Shown: positions 17,349 to 27,945 of the stretch, piece by piece
Numbering within the stretch: the stretch's first letter is position 1
Layout: each line of letters starts with the position of its first letter
Assembly (NCBI GenBank): GCA_964458495.1
Contig: CAYWJB010000010.1
Location: 1 to 64,000 of the forward strand
Source: JANWVO01 sp964458495
Lineage (GTDB): Bacteria; Acidobacteriota; Terriglobia; Bryobacterales; Bryobacteraceae
Direction of reading: 5' to 3'
DNA: 64,000 nucleotides
The notes under the pieces: generated by a model
Database searches by the model: none
Told to the model about the DNA's origin: nothing
What the model saw: the letters and a program-made list of their open reading frames with translations, nothing else
Program-made: the position numbers and the translations under genes

Positions 17349-18206
17349 CCGGCGCCTCGCGTCTCTGGAAGCTGGCGAGACATCGCCTGCTTGATTCATT
17401 CTCGCTCCGCAGGATCTCTTTCCCTCGACCAGCCTTCCTGCAAGATCGGGGGAGCATATGGCGGGCGGTCTCCGAAGATGGACGTGGGCTCCGGCCCCAG
17501 AATCCGCGCCGCCTCTGCGCGGTTCCGGTTTTCGGGACTCGCCTCGTTTGAGCCAGGTTCGGCAGCCCCTTCGCCACTCGTACGGCGCTTTGTCGCGGCG
17601 CAATGACAGCCGCCATGAGCGCATACGCCGCACCCGGAAAGCAAGGAGAACCTGAATAACTGGCGCGCCGGGCGCTGCAGGGCGGCCGCGCCGCGCTTGA
17701 GCGCAACGCTGCAGCGATCCAGGCGGATCTGTTCGCGCTGGCACTGCGAATGCCGGGCCGCCTGGAATCGCCGCGGGAACCCTCTTCCCGTGCGGCCTTG
17801 TTCCCTGACGGGTGCAAAGGCAGCAGAGGCCATGCCCCGCCCCCACGGCTCTCGCCAGACTTCCGGCTCCCCCTCCTGCGGAATCCGACGCATTCAGCGG
17901 GCTTGCGAGAGTTCGCCCCCTTCGGGGTCGATAGCGCCTCACGCCGCCGCCAGGAAGTGCCTGCATGAATTGCCATTCGAGCCGCGGCGAATGGCGCATT
18001 CGGCCGGAGATCCCACCCGTTGCTTTCCGGGACCCGCACCGCGCCCGGTCGGGAACGCGCATCATCCCGTCAGGCACCGGCCTGTCCTGCGCCGCTGCCG
18101 GTCGTTGCCTCAACGGGAGCCTCGTCCGCAGCCGTTGCCGACACGGGGCCGCGAAGCAACCATCCATCGAAACCCGGTCTGGCACAGCGCCGGCGCAGGG
18201 CAGGAT
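17349..18206 (+). other. Region without a convincing gene
   Basis: These 858 nt between the TPR gene and the tRNA hold only short overlapping frames on both strands, none with a family signature. One short plus frame near 17666-17968 has helical-looking codons at its start but opens just after a stop and lacks a ribosome site, so I do not call it. One long plus-strand frame simply reads antisense through the tRNA. Confidence 0.6.
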
Positions 18207-18295
18207 TGGTGCCCGGGGCGGGGCTCGAACCCGCACGGTTCTCTCGAACCAACGGATTTTAAGTCCGTTGCGTCTGCCAGTTTCGCCACCCGGGC
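18207..18295 (-). tRNA. tRNA-Leu (anticodon TAA), CCA encoded
   Basis: On the minus strand, GCCCGGG pairs with CCCGGGC to form the acceptor stem, followed by discriminator A and an encoded CCA. The D arm, anticodon stem ACGGA/TCCGT with loop CTTAAAA, a long variable arm and a T arm with GGTTCGAGCCC are all visible. The long variable arm and TAA anticodon identify a class II leucine tRNA. It decodes UUA/UUG. It lies downstream of hsp20, separated by the hsp20 terminator. Confidence 0.95.
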
Positions 18296-18365
18296 GGATG
18301 CGTTGGCGCGGCGCCGGTCCGGCACTCTTTCCGTAGCGTAGCGCGAATTCGCATCCGCCGGACAC

Positions 18366-18402
18366 AAAAAGGGCGTCCGCGCCCGGATGGGCGGGACGCC
18401 CT
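18366..18402 (-). terminator. Rho-independent terminator of hsp20
   Basis: On the minus strand a strong GC hairpin with outer arms agggcgtcc and ggacgccct is followed by TTTTTG. It lies 11 nt after the hsp20 stop. Confidence 0.85.
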
Positions 18403-18412
18403 GCAACCGGCA

Positions 18413-18859
18413 TTACTTCTTCAGGGCAATCTTCACGGTCTTGGGCTTGGCCACTTCCTTCTTCGGCAACGTGATTTTGAGCACGCCGTCTTCGTAGTTG
18501 GCCTCGATCTTGTCGGTATCGACCGAGTCCGGCAACGTGAAGGCACGATGGAAGGAGCCATAGCTGCGCTCGATCCGGTGATAGCCGCCCTTCTGCTCCT
18601 GCTTCTGGAACTCCCGCGAACCGCTGATCGTCAGCGTCCCGTTCTCCACCTTCAGTTCGATATCGTCCATCTTCACGCCGGGAACATCCGCCGTAAGGAC
18701 GATCTCGTTCTCGTTCTCGGCGATGTCGACCGCCGGATACCACGGACGCGCCGAAACGGGCTCGTTGAAGAAGCGGTTCACCATGTCCTCGAACAGAGCC
18801 AGCGGGCTGGAGAAGAAGGGATCCAGCGTGGTGTCAGTCCGACGAGCGATGTTTGCCAT
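18413..18859 (-). CDS. Hsp20-family small heat-shock protein
   Basis: 148 aa alpha-crystallin-domain chaperone that holds unfolding proteins in the cytoplasm. The alpha-crystallin domain runs from about residue 42 to 135, with the conserved VPGVKMDDIELKVENGTLTI and the terminal IALKK. The ATG at 18859 is preceded by a strong GGAGGTG site. A longer upstream reading of 48 codons would run through the promoter and is rejected. The promoter (18902-18930) is a nearly perfect housekeeping sigma promoter, and no CIRCE element or ROSE-type thermosensor hairpin is seen, so heat control, if any, is not evident here. Confidence 0.95.
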   Translation of the reverse strand: MANIARRTDTTLDPFFSSPLALFEDMVNRFFNEPVSARPWYPAVDIAENENEIVLTADVPGVKMDDIELKVENGTLTISGSREFQKQEQKGGYHRIERSYGSFHRAFTLPDSVDTDKIEANYEDGVLKITLPKKEVAKPKTVKIALKK

Positions 18860-18901
18860 AGGATCTTGTTCACCTCCGTTGTGAGTCGCTTTCACAATTC
18901 C

Positions 18902-18930
18902 ACTATACAAGACGAATCGAATCGTGTCAA
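18902..18930 (-). promoter_or_regulatory. Near-consensus sigma-70-type promoter of hsp20
   Basis: On the minus strand, TTGACA at 18930-18925 and TATAGT at 18907-18902 are separated by exactly 17 nt. The predicted transcript starts about 36 nt before the ATG at 18859. The match shows that canonical -35/-10 spacing applies in this organism. Confidence 0.85.
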
Positions 18931-19129
18931 GGTTTCTGCGCGTACAACGCTCAGATTTTTTCACTCGCAATAGGAATGTGGAGTGCAGATCCTTTTTTTT
19001 CAATCACTCAAGGATTATCGCGATTCCTGCGCCGGGGACAGCCGCAATCCGGCACCCCCGCACTGAAGGACACCCTTGGCGGATCCGCCAGGCCTGGGCC
19101 CCGCCACCCTCACGCCGCGCAACAGAATG

Positions 19130-19169
19130 CAAACAAACAAGAAACGGCTGGCCCCGCGGGGCCAGCCGT
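19130..19169 (-). terminator. Rho-independent terminator of the radical SAM gene
   Basis: A perfect 26-nt palindrome (acggctggccccg and its complement) at 19144-19169 is followed on the minus strand by a T-rich run (TTTCTTGTTTGTTT). It lies about 34 nt after the stop of the radical SAM gene. Confidence 0.85.
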
Positions 19170-19202
19170 GAGTGTTCACACCGAATGGAGTCAGTGGGGG
19201 AG

Positions 19203-21305
<2,103 letters not shown>

Positions 21306-21545
21306 CTTTCGCGTCCTTGTCTCCTCGTGTCGGACTCTCTGGTCTTCTTGCCAGATGACTCGTTCGGTGTGGGGTCTCCGGGACAGGCTGCCTGCGGAGA
21401 CACTTCTCTTCCCTTCTTATTGTAAGCAAAGCCCGTTTTCAGGCTACTCCGATCCATCGAACAGCGCTCTGGCGGGGCCCGGCGGCGAAATCCGGGGGCC
21501 CAACGGGGAACCGTTGATTCGCGATAGGATGGGCGGGGAGCTCCC

Positions 21546-22580
21546 GTGAGCGAAGCTTGGCGAATCCGGGACGTGTTTCTCGCCGCCGCCCGCCGCGCCG
21601 GGTTTCAGCTTGCCGGCATTGCCAAGGCGGCGCCCGTGGCCGACTTTCCCCTTTATCAACAGTGGGTTGCCGGCGGCCTGGCGGGCCCGCTCGAATACAT
21701 GGCGGATCACCGCTCCGCCCTCCGCGAGGATCCGCGCCGCCTGATGGCCGCGGCGCGATCCGTACTCTGCGTCGGGCTGCTCTACCATACCCCCGGCCCC
21801 GAGCGGCACTCGGTCTCCCGTTACGCCTGGGGCGCCGGCGACTATCACGACGTCATGCGCGCCATGCTCGAACGCGTCGTGGCGGAACTCCAGCAGGAGG
21901 CCGGCCCGTTCGAGCACCGCATCTGTGTCGACACGGCCCCCCTGCTCGAACGGTCGCTCGCGCGCGAAGCGGGGCTCGGCTGGATCGGAAGGAACACCTG
22001 CCTGATCCATCAGCCCTCCGGTTCATGGTTCTTCCTGGGGGAGGTGTTGACGGCGCTCGACTTGCCCCCGGACTCGCCCCCGCCCGACCGCTGCGGCACC
22101 TGCCGCCGTTGTATCGACGCCTGCCCCACGCAGGCGCTTGTCCCGGCAGGCGGCGGCCGCTACCTCCTCGACGCCCGCCTGTGCATCTCCACCTGGACCA
22201 TCGAACAGCGCGGGCCGCTGCCCGAAGCGGCGCGGCAGGAGTCCGGCTCCTTCCTGTTCGGCTGCGACATTTGCCAGGAGGTCTGCCCGTGGAACCGGCG
22301 CGCCCCGATTACGGCTATGCCCGAGTTCCAGCCTCTCTATCCCGATCCGGACCTGGCCGAACTCGCCGGGCTCACCGAAGAGGACTTCCGCGCTCGGTTC
22401 CGCCGCACGCCACTGTGGCGGGCAAAATACGCGGGCCTGCTGCGGAATGTGGCCACGGCGATGGGCAATTCCGGCGACGCATGCTACCTGGCGGTGCTGC
22501 GCAAGCTCGAAGGGATCGCCGACGAAGGCGTGCGCGAACACGCGCGGTGGGCCATCCGGAGGCTGGAGGCGGCAGCGTGA
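21546..22580 (+). CDS. queG: Epoxyqueuosine reductase
   Basis: 344 aa. Reduces epoxyqueuosine to queuosine in tRNA, the last step of Q biosynthesis, with cobalamin and two [4Fe-4S] clusters. The cluster motifs CGTCRRCIDACP and CDICQEVCPWN are both complete, and the N-terminal DUF1730 part holds CVDTAPLLERSLAREAGLGW. The C-terminus looks HEAT-like. The GTG start at 21546 has ggggag upstream. The next gene begins within its stop codon (GTGA), so the two are coupled. Confidence 0.95.
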   Translation: MSEAWRIRDVFLAAARRAGFQLAGIAKAAPVADFPLYQQWVAGGLAGPLEYMADHRSALREDPRRLMAAARSVLCVGLLYHTPGPERHSVSRYAWGAGDYHDVMRAMLERVVAELQQEAGPFEHRICVDTAPLLERSLAREAGLGWIGRNTCLIHQPSGSWFFLGEVLTALDLPPDSPPPDRCGTCRRCIDACPTQALVPAGGGRYLLDARLCISTWTIEQRGPLPEAARQESGSFLFGCDICQEVCPWNRRAPITAMPEFQPLYPDPDLAELAGLTEEDFRARFRRTPLWRAKYAGLLRNVATAMGNSGDACYLAVLRKLEGIADEGVREHARWAIRRLEAAA

Positions 22581-23764
22581 CGGTTCTGCTGGCGGCGCTG
22601 TTGCTGGCGCAATACGAAGACCCTGTGATCGAGCGGGGATTCGACCATTTCTACAACCTCGAATACCCGCAGGCGATCGCCTCCTTCCAGAAGGCGATCG
22701 CGGCGAAGCCCTCCGATCCCCACCGCCACAACCACCTCGCGCAGGCGGTGCTGTTCCAGATGATGTTCCGCGCCGGGGCGCTGGAGACGGAACTGGTCAC
22801 CGGCGGCAACCCATTCCTGCGGCGGGCGCGCATGGAGCCGACCGGCGACGAGCAGAAGCAGTTTGCCGCGTCGATCGGCGAGGCGCTGCGGCTGACGGCG
22901 GCGGCGCTCCAGAAGAACCCGAAGGACACTGATGCCATGTACGCCCGCGGCGTGGCGCTGGGCTTTCGCGGCACCTACAACTTCCTTGTGCGGCGCGCCT
23001 GGATGGACGCCCTGCGGGACATCACCGACGCCCGCAAGCTCCACAACCGCGTCGCCGAACTGGAGCCTTCCAACATCGACGCCCTCATGCTGCAAGGCGT
23101 GCACGACTACATCGTCGGCTCCCTGCCGTGGTATTACCGTACGCTCGGCTTTCTGGTCGGATTTCGCGGCGACCGTGAACGCGGCGTGCGCACCGTGCGG
23201 CTTGTGGCGGAAAAGGGCAATCTGAACCGCGTGGATGCGAAGATCCTTCTGGGTGTTGTGGCGCGCCGCGAGCGCCGCCCGCAGGACGCTGTGCCCATTA
23301 TTCTCGAGCTGCTCGAGAAGTACCCGCGGAATTTCCTGCTCCGGTTCGAGCTTTCCCAGATGTATGCCGACCTCGGCCGCAAGGACGACGCGCTTGCTGC
23401 GCTGGACCGTATAGAGGAACTCAAGCGCGGCGGCGTGCCCGGGTTCGTCCATCTTCCCTTCGAGCGGATCGAATGCGCCCGGGGCAACCTGCTGTTCTGG
23501 TACGACGAAGCGGAAGCCGCCATCGAGCACCTGAAGCGCGCCACTGCAGGCGCGGCACGGCTCGATCTGAACTCTGCTGTCACGTCCTGGCTGCGCCTCG
23601 GCCAGTGCCTGGATCTGCTCGGCAAGCGCGAGGAGGCGCTGGAAGCTTACCGCGCGGCGGTGAGGACCGCCCCCTCTGCCTATGAGGCGAAGCTGGCGCG
23701 CCGGTGGCAGAGCAAGCGGTTCGACGCCTCCGAAAAACAGGCCCTCGCCCGCGGCGAACTCTGA
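22577..23764 (+). CDS. TPR-repeat protein coupled to queG
   Basis: 395 aa, starting at a GTG that overlaps the queG stop by four bases. A longer frame upstream is only an out-of-frame reading of queG. The N-terminus (VLLAALLLAQYEDP) looks like a short signal peptide, so the protein is probably periplasmic. Residues 25-385 contain TPR-like helices (YPQAIASFQKAIAAKPSDPH, REEALEAYRAAVRTAPSAYE) around a less regular centre (VHDYIVGSLPWYYRTLGFLVGF). No enzymatic motif is visible. Confidence 0.88.
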   Translation: MTVLLAALLLAQYEDPVIERGFDHFYNLEYPQAIASFQKAIAAKPSDPHRHNHLAQAVLFQMMFRAGALETELVTGGNPFLRRARMEPTGDEQKQFAASIGEALRLTAAALQKNPKDTDAMYARGVALGFRGTYNFLVRRAWMDALRDITDARKLHNRVAELEPSNIDALMLQGVHDYIVGSLPWYYRTLGFLVGFRGDRERGVRTVRLVAEKGNLNRVDAKILLGVVARRERRPQDAVPIILELLEKYPRNFLLRFELSQMYADLGRKDDALAALDRIEELKRGGVPGFVHLPFERIECARGNLLFWYDEAEAAIEHLKRATAGAARLDLNSAVTSWLRLGQCLDLLGKREEALEAYRAAVRTAPSAYEAKLARRWQSKRFDASEKQALARGEL

Positions 23765-23811
23765 AGTTTTCGGTCCCCGCCGGCGGGGAGACGTTATATA
23801 CTCGCTCTGCT

Positions 23812-24171
23812 ATGGGTTTCGTACAGGAGTTCAAAGAGTTCGCCCTGAAGGGCAATGCAATCGACCTGGCTGTGGGCGTGGTGATCGGCGGCGCCTTCGG
23901 AAAGATCGTGAATTCGATGGTGGCCGACCTCATCAACCCGCTGCTCGGGCTGCTGACTCGCGGCGTCAACCTCGCCGACAAATGGGTCGCTCTCGACGGC
24001 AACACATACGCCTCGATGGAGGAGGCAAAGAAAGCGGGTGCCGCCGTGCTCACTTATGGCAACTTCCTGAACTCGGTCATCGAGTTCTTCCTCATCGCGC
24101 TGGCCATTTTCATCGTGATCAAGCAGATCAACCGGCTCATGCGCGTGAGCGGCGACAACCTGCCGAAGTAG
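23812..24171 (+). CDS. mscL: Large-conductance mechanosensitive channel
   Basis: 119 aa inner-membrane pentameric channel that vents solutes on hypo-osmotic shock. The N-terminal FKEFALKGNAIDLAVGVVIG helix and first membrane segment, the periplasmic loop, and the second membrane helix (SVIEFFLIALAIFIVI) are all standard, and the length is slightly shorter than in E. coli. An upstream extension of 36 codons is rejected because it is not MscL-like. TATACT ends 9 nt before the ATG. Confidence 0.97.
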   Translation: MGFVQEFKEFALKGNAIDLAVGVVIGGAFGKIVNSMVADLINPLLGLLTRGVNLADKWVALDGNTYASMEEAKKAGAAVLTYGNFLNSVIEFFLIALAIFIVIKQINRLMRVSGDNLPK

Positions 24172-24262
24172 GGCGCCGCAGACTCCATCCACGGCATCCG
24201 CGGCGCCGGGGCCCGCACACTCCTGCCGGCGCCACGGCGGCAGGCCGTGCGCCTCCGTGCAG

Positions 24263-24268
24263 TAGAAT
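24263..24268 (+). promoter_or_regulatory. Candidate -10 element 7 nt before a GTG start
   Basis: TAGAAT overlaps an ATG at 24267 and is followed after 7 nt by an in-frame GTG at 24276. This repeats the tyrS arrangement exactly and favours the GTG as a leaderless start. Confidence 0.45.
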
Positions 24269-24275
24269 GGCGGCT

Positions 24276-24761
24276 GTGAATGCCCTGAAACGCAGTTCCT
24301 GGTCCCCTTACGCCGCAGGCGCGCTGATCGGCGTGCTGAGCTGGTTCGCCTTCCTCACCGCCGGCCGCCCGCTCGGCATATCCTCGGCGTTCGTGAGGCT
24401 GGTGGCTTGGGTCGAAGGCGTTTTCGCGCCGGCGCACGTCGCCGCAACACCGTACCTGGCGAAGCTGAATCCGGTCTTCGACTGGGAGTTCTTTCTGGTC
24501 ATCGGAGTGGCGCTCGGCGCGCTGGCTGCCTCCCGGCTCGGCGGCTTGCGCAGCACGGACCGCCCCACGGGCAAGCGGATCGCCGAGGCTGTCCTCGGCG
24601 GCTTCTTCCTGATGATCGGCGCCCGCATCGCCAACGGCTGCACCAGCGGCAACGGCATCTCCGGATCGCTGCAACTGGCGCTCTCCGGCTGGGTGTTCTT
24701 CCTGACGATCTTCGCCTCCGGCGTCGTCACGGCCCTGCTCTTCAAGAAGGAGGTTCGCTAG
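24276..24761 (+). CDS. YeeE/YedE-family transporter half (sulfur-compound uptake type)
   Basis: 161 aa with four or five membrane helices and the family signature GARIANGCTSGNGISG. Members of PF04143 (TsuA/YeeE) conduct thiosulfate or related sulfur species through conserved Cys residues. It is half-length, and the following gene encodes the other half, so together they should equal one YeeE-like channel. I chose the GTG at 24276 over the ATG at 24267 because the ATG is part of a -10-like TAGAAT and neither has a ribosome site. No rhodanese or TsuB gene is adjacent. Confidence 0.9.
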   Translation: MNALKRSSWSPYAAGALIGVLSWFAFLTAGRPLGISSAFVRLVAWVEGVFAPAHVAATPYLAKLNPVFDWEFFLVIGVALGALAASRLGGLRSTDRPTGKRIAEAVLGGFFLMIGARIANGCTSGNGISGSLQLALSGWVFFLTIFASGVVTALLFKKEVR

Positions 24762-24763
24762 CC

Positions 24764-25306
24764 ATGTTCGATCCCTTGCCGCGCCTGCTCCTCGGCCTGT
24801 TGACGGGCTTCCTCTTCGGCTTCTTCCTCCAGAAGGGGCGAGTCTCGGACCGCCGCGTCATCGTCAGCCAGTTCCTGCTGCGCGACTTCACGGTGATGAA
24901 GATCATGATGACGGCGATCCTCGTCGGCGGCGCCGGCGTCTACGCCATGCATGCCGCCGGATGGGTCCAGCTCTCGGTGAAGCCCGCGCACCTGCTGTCG
25001 ATTTTCATCGGCTCGCTCGTCTTCGGCCCCGCGATGGTCTTCCTCGGCTATTGCCCGGGCACTGCCGTGGCGGCTGCCGGCGAAGGCAAGCGCGACGCCT
25101 GGTGGGGGCTGCTCGGAATGACGCTCGGCGCGGCCGTCTATTCGGAGTTCGACACAGTCTGCACGCGCGCGCTGCGCGCGCCCGTCGACCTGGGCCAGGT
25201 GACGCTGCCGCAGCTCACGGGCGTGCCCGCGGCTGCGTGGTTCGCGGCGCTCGCATTGTTCGCCCTGCTGTTTTTCCGCTGGCTGGACCGGCGCGCCGAG
25301 TCCTGA
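24764..25306 (+). CDS. YeeE/YedE-family transporter, second half (DUF6691-like)
   Basis: 180 aa with about five membrane helices (LLLGLLTGFLFGFFLQKG near the N-terminus) and the second conserved cysteine segment GYCPGTAVAAAGEGK. It starts two bases after the previous stop region with a strong AAGGAGG site, so both halves are made together. In related genomes the pair occurs as a split YeeE protein that imports sulfur compounds. The sulfur role is known for the family and inferred here. Confidence 0.92.
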   Translation: MFDPLPRLLLGLLTGFLFGFFLQKGRVSDRRVIVSQFLLRDFTVMKIMMTAILVGGAGVYAMHAAGWVQLSVKPAHLLSIFIGSLVFGPAMVFLGYCPGTAVAAAGEGKRDAWWGLLGMTLGAAVYSEFDTVCTRALRAPVDLGQVTLPQLTGVPAAAWFAALALFALLFFRWLDRRAES

Positions 25307-25313
25307 GGCGGCC

Positions 25314-26333
25314 ATGCCGCACAAGCTCCGCTGGGGAATTCTGGGCGCGGCGAAGATTGCCGTGACGAAGGTGATCCCCGCCATGCGCGGCTGCCAGTGG
25401 TGTGAGGCCGCCGCCATTGCTTCGCGGGATGCTGACAAGGCGCGGCGCGCGGCGGAATCGCTGGGACTGCCCCGCGCCTGCGGGTCCTACGAGGAACTGC
25501 TCGCCGACCCGCAGATCGACGTGATCTACAACCCGCTGCCGAACCACCTCCACGTGCCGTGGTCGATCCGCGCCATGGAGGCGGGCAAGCACGTGCTCTG
25601 CGAGAAGCCCCTCGGGCTCTCCGTGGCGGAGGTGCGGGCGATGATCGAAACCCGCAACCGCACCGGCAGGCGCGCGGGCGAGGCGTTCATGGTGCGCACG
25701 CACCCGCAATGGCTGCGAGTGCGCGAGCTCATCGCCTCAAGCGCCATCGGCCCGTTGCGGCAGATCCAGGCGTGGTTCAGCTACTTCAACCGCGATCCGG
25801 CGAACGTGCGCAATGTGGCCGCATGGGGTGGCGGCGGGCTGATGGACATCGGCTGCTACCCCGTCTTCCTCTCAAGGTTTCTGTTCGGAGAGGAGCCCCG
25901 GCGCGTGGGGGCTTCCATGGACTACGATCCGCAATTCGGGGTCGACCGGCATTGCGCGGCACTGCTCGAATACCCCTCCGGAACGTGCGTGTTCACCTGC
26001 TCCACGCAGCTCGCTCCCGCTCAGCGCTTTGTTGTCTTCGGCGAACGGGCGCGCATCGAGGCGGAGATCCCGTTCAATGCGCCGCCGGACCGCCCGTGCA
26101 GGCTCTTCGTAGACGATGGCAGCAGCCTGGACGGCGCGTCCCGGCGAGTGGAAGAGCTGCCGGTTTGCGATCAGTACACGATCCAGGCGGATGAGTTTTC
26201 GCGCGCCGTGCTGGGGCTCCGCGACGTGCCTGTGCCACTGGAAGAGTCCCTGCGAACCATGGCCGTGATCGAAGCCATCCGCGCCGCGGCAGCTTCCGGA
26301 AGGATGGAAGCCGTGGCTTGCCGGGGGGAATAA
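25314..26333 (+). CDS. Gfo/Idh/MocA-family oxidoreductase (cytoplasmic)
   Basis: 339 aa NAD(P)-dependent sugar/cyclitol dehydrogenase type. The Rossmann domain (WGILGAAKIA, then YNPLPNHLH and HVLCEKPLG with the EKP motif) is followed by the dimerisation/substrate domain with GGGLMDIGCYPV, where D-x-x-x-Y/H supplies catalysis. It begins 7 nt after the transporter gene, so it may be co-transcribed. There is no signal peptide. The substrate is unknown. A strong hairpin follows the stop. Confidence 0.92.
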   Translation: MPHKLRWGILGAAKIAVTKVIPAMRGCQWCEAAAIASRDADKARRAAESLGLPRACGSYEELLADPQIDVIYNPLPNHLHVPWSIRAMEAGKHVLCEKPLGLSVAEVRAMIETRNRTGRRAGEAFMVRTHPQWLRVRELIASSAIGPLRQIQAWFSYFNRDPANVRNVAAWGGGGLMDIGCYPVFLSRFLFGEEPRRVGASMDYDPQFGVDRHCAALLEYPSGTCVFTCSTQLAPAQRFVVFGERARIEAEIPFNAPPDRPCRLFVDDGSSLDGASRRVEELPVCDQYTIQADEFSRAVLGLRDVPVPLEESLRTMAVIEAIRAAAASGRMEAVACRGE

Positions 26334-26334
26334 A

Positions 26335-26370
26335 GAGAGGGCCGCGCCCTCTTCGGGACGCGGCCCTCTC
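26335..26370 (+). terminator. Strong hairpin between convergent oxidoreductase genes
   Basis: A perfect 12-bp GC-rich stem (gagagggccgcg with cgcggccctctc) with a 12-nt loop begins right after the TAA at 26331-26333. It sits between two convergent genes and could act in both directions, although no T tract follows on the plus strand. Confidence 0.75.
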
Positions 26371-26387
26371 CCGGCACAGAAAAGTGT

Positions 26388-27803
26388 TTAGCTGCGGCGG
26401 GCAGGACGCGCCGGCGCGCCCGGCTTGCCCATCTTCTCGATCTCGTTGAAGTAGACCATGCGCCCTTCGTCCAGCGCCAGGTTGGAAAGGATCACGGCAA
26501 TCGAGTCCTGGAGGCCGATTTCCAGATCCGCCTTGGGGTGGCCGCCCGTGCGCACGTCGTGGAAGAAGGACTCCAGCTCCGTGTCCACGGGGTTCTTCTC
26601 CTCCTCAGGCACAAGAATGCCCTTCTGATACAGCCACAACCGGGCGTACTTGAGTTCCTTTTCGAGGAAGCTCTCCTTGCCGGTCATGAGGTCTTTGCTC
26701 AACAGAATGGGCAGCGGACGGGAACCGGCTGCCGCCACCATGGTGGCGCCGGCCTTGAACTCCTCCTTCTTGGCCGCTTTCTTGGCCTCTTCCGCCTTCG
26801 AGGGCGGGTTGGGCTCGCGGAACCACATGCCGATGGGGCGGTTGTTGTCGTCGCCGATGGTGATGTGAATCGTTCCGTGCGTGCCCTCGATGATTTCGCC
26901 CATCTCGGTCCGCGCGCCGCCGACGCCGGGCCAGTGCGTCGAGCAGGGCACGCTGGTCCAAACCAGCCGCCGCCCTTTCGGGTACTTGTAGATCAACTGC
27001 ACGTTGTCGAAAATGTCGCGCCCGTCGTGCATATAGTCGCGCGACCCAAGCCCCATCACGGCTTCCGGCGTCATGCCCATCATCCAGTCGGCGACGTCGA
27101 TCTGATGCGAAGCCAGCTCCGCTACCAGCCCGCCGGAGTATTCACGGAAGAGCCGCCAGTTGGCCATCCGCTCGTTCGGCACGCCCTTCTTCATCTTCCA
27201 GCCGGGGTTGCGGTGCCACTGCGCCTGCACATAGCCTACCTCGCCCAGCAGCCCCTTCTCGATCATCTGCCGCGCCGCCTGGTACATGGCGCTGTAGCGA
27301 CGCTGCAAGCCCACCTGAAGCACCTGTTTCGGTTTCGAAGTCGCCAGGGCCTTCGAGGCATGCACCTCTTCGGGCTTGAACACCAGGCTCTTTTCGCAAA
27401 ACACATGCTTGCCCGCGTCCAGAGCGTCGCGCGTCACGGGGAAGTGCAGGAACAGCGGCGTGGTCACGAAGACGGCTTCGACGTCCTTGTCCGCCAGCAG
27501 CTCGCGGTAGTCCTTGTAACGGCGGGGATTGCCGCCGATGGTCTGCTGCGCCTTGTTCAGCGCATCGTCGGTGATGTCGCAGATGGCGACGCAGGCGCCG
27601 GTGTCGATCCCCTTCAGGTGCTTCAGCAGGTAAGTGCCGCGGCTTCCGGTCCCCACCATGCCGTACTTGACAGGGTCCGTGGCGGCGCGCACTCTCAGGA
27701 TGGCAGGCGCGCCCTCCAGCTTTGTGATGGCGGCGCCGGCAGCGGCAACGGCGCCTGCCGTCTTGATGGCGTCGCGGCGGGTAATCTCCCTCGATGTGGC
27801 CAT
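26388..27803 (-). CDS. Tat-exported Gfo/Idh/MocA-family oxidoreductase
   Basis: 471 aa from the ATG at 27803. The N-terminus has a twin-arginine signal (TRRDAIKTAGAVAAAG), so it should be folded with its cofactor and exported, as for many Tat-type GFOR relatives. The Rossmann domain shows YGMVGTGSRG and the EK motif in HVFCEKSLVF. The later domain has GLVAELASHQIDVADWMMG, where the helix carrying His and Asp fits the catalytic region. An insertion rich in Lys and Glu (AEEAKKAAKKEEF, about 350) is unusual. Convergent with a cytoplasmic paralogue; both probably act on sugars or cyclitols. Confidence 0.92.
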   Translation of the reverse strand: MATSREITRRDAIKTAGAVAAAGAAITKLEGAPAILRVRAATDPVKYGMVGTGSRGTYLLKHLKGIDTGACVAICDITDDALNKAQQTIGGNPRRYKDYRELLADKDVEAVFVTTPLFLHFPVTRDALDAGKHVFCEKSLVFKPEEVHASKALATSKPKQVLQVGLQRRYSAMYQAARQMIEKGLLGEVGYVQAQWHRNPGWKMKKGVPNERMANWRLFREYSGGLVAELASHQIDVADWMMGMTPEAVMGLGSRDYMHDGRDIFDNVQLIYKYPKGRRLVWTSVPCSTHWPGVGGARTEMGEIIEGTHGTIHITIGDDNNRPIGMWFREPNPPSKAEEAKKAAKKEEFKAGATMVAAAGSRPLPILLSKDLMTGKESFLEKELKYARLWLYQKGILVPEEEKNPVDTELESFFHDVRTGGHPKADLEIGLQDSIAVILSNLALDEGRMVYFNEIEKMGKPGAPARPARRS

Positions 27804-27945
27804 GAACGTCAACCTCTGGATGCAAAGATAGGAACAGCGCGGATCGGCGGAGTCAGATCCCGCCAACATTCTATCTAGATTGGACGCACACTGCACCTCC
27901 GGGTTCCAGCGAGGAACCCCAAGGGCCGTCAGATCTCCGGCAGGA

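Noticed and set aside
17697..18341. Plus-strand frame reading antisense through tRNA-Leu
   Set aside because: The stretch with GSNPHGSLEPTDFKS is a classical artefact of reading a class II tRNA backwards.
16704..18743. 679-codon minus-strand open frame through the tRNA and hsp20
   Set aside because: It reads antisense to the TPR gene and in a wrong frame through the tRNA and hsp20. It has no motif.
18860..18901. RNA thermometer or CIRCE in the hsp20 leader
   Set aside because: No inverted repeat resembling CIRCE and no hairpin masking the GGAGG site is visible by eye.
21557..22576. First 340 codons of the 735-codon plus frame that ends with the TPR gene
   Set aside because: This part is an out-of-frame reading of queG; the genuine protein starts at the GTG overlapping the queG stop.
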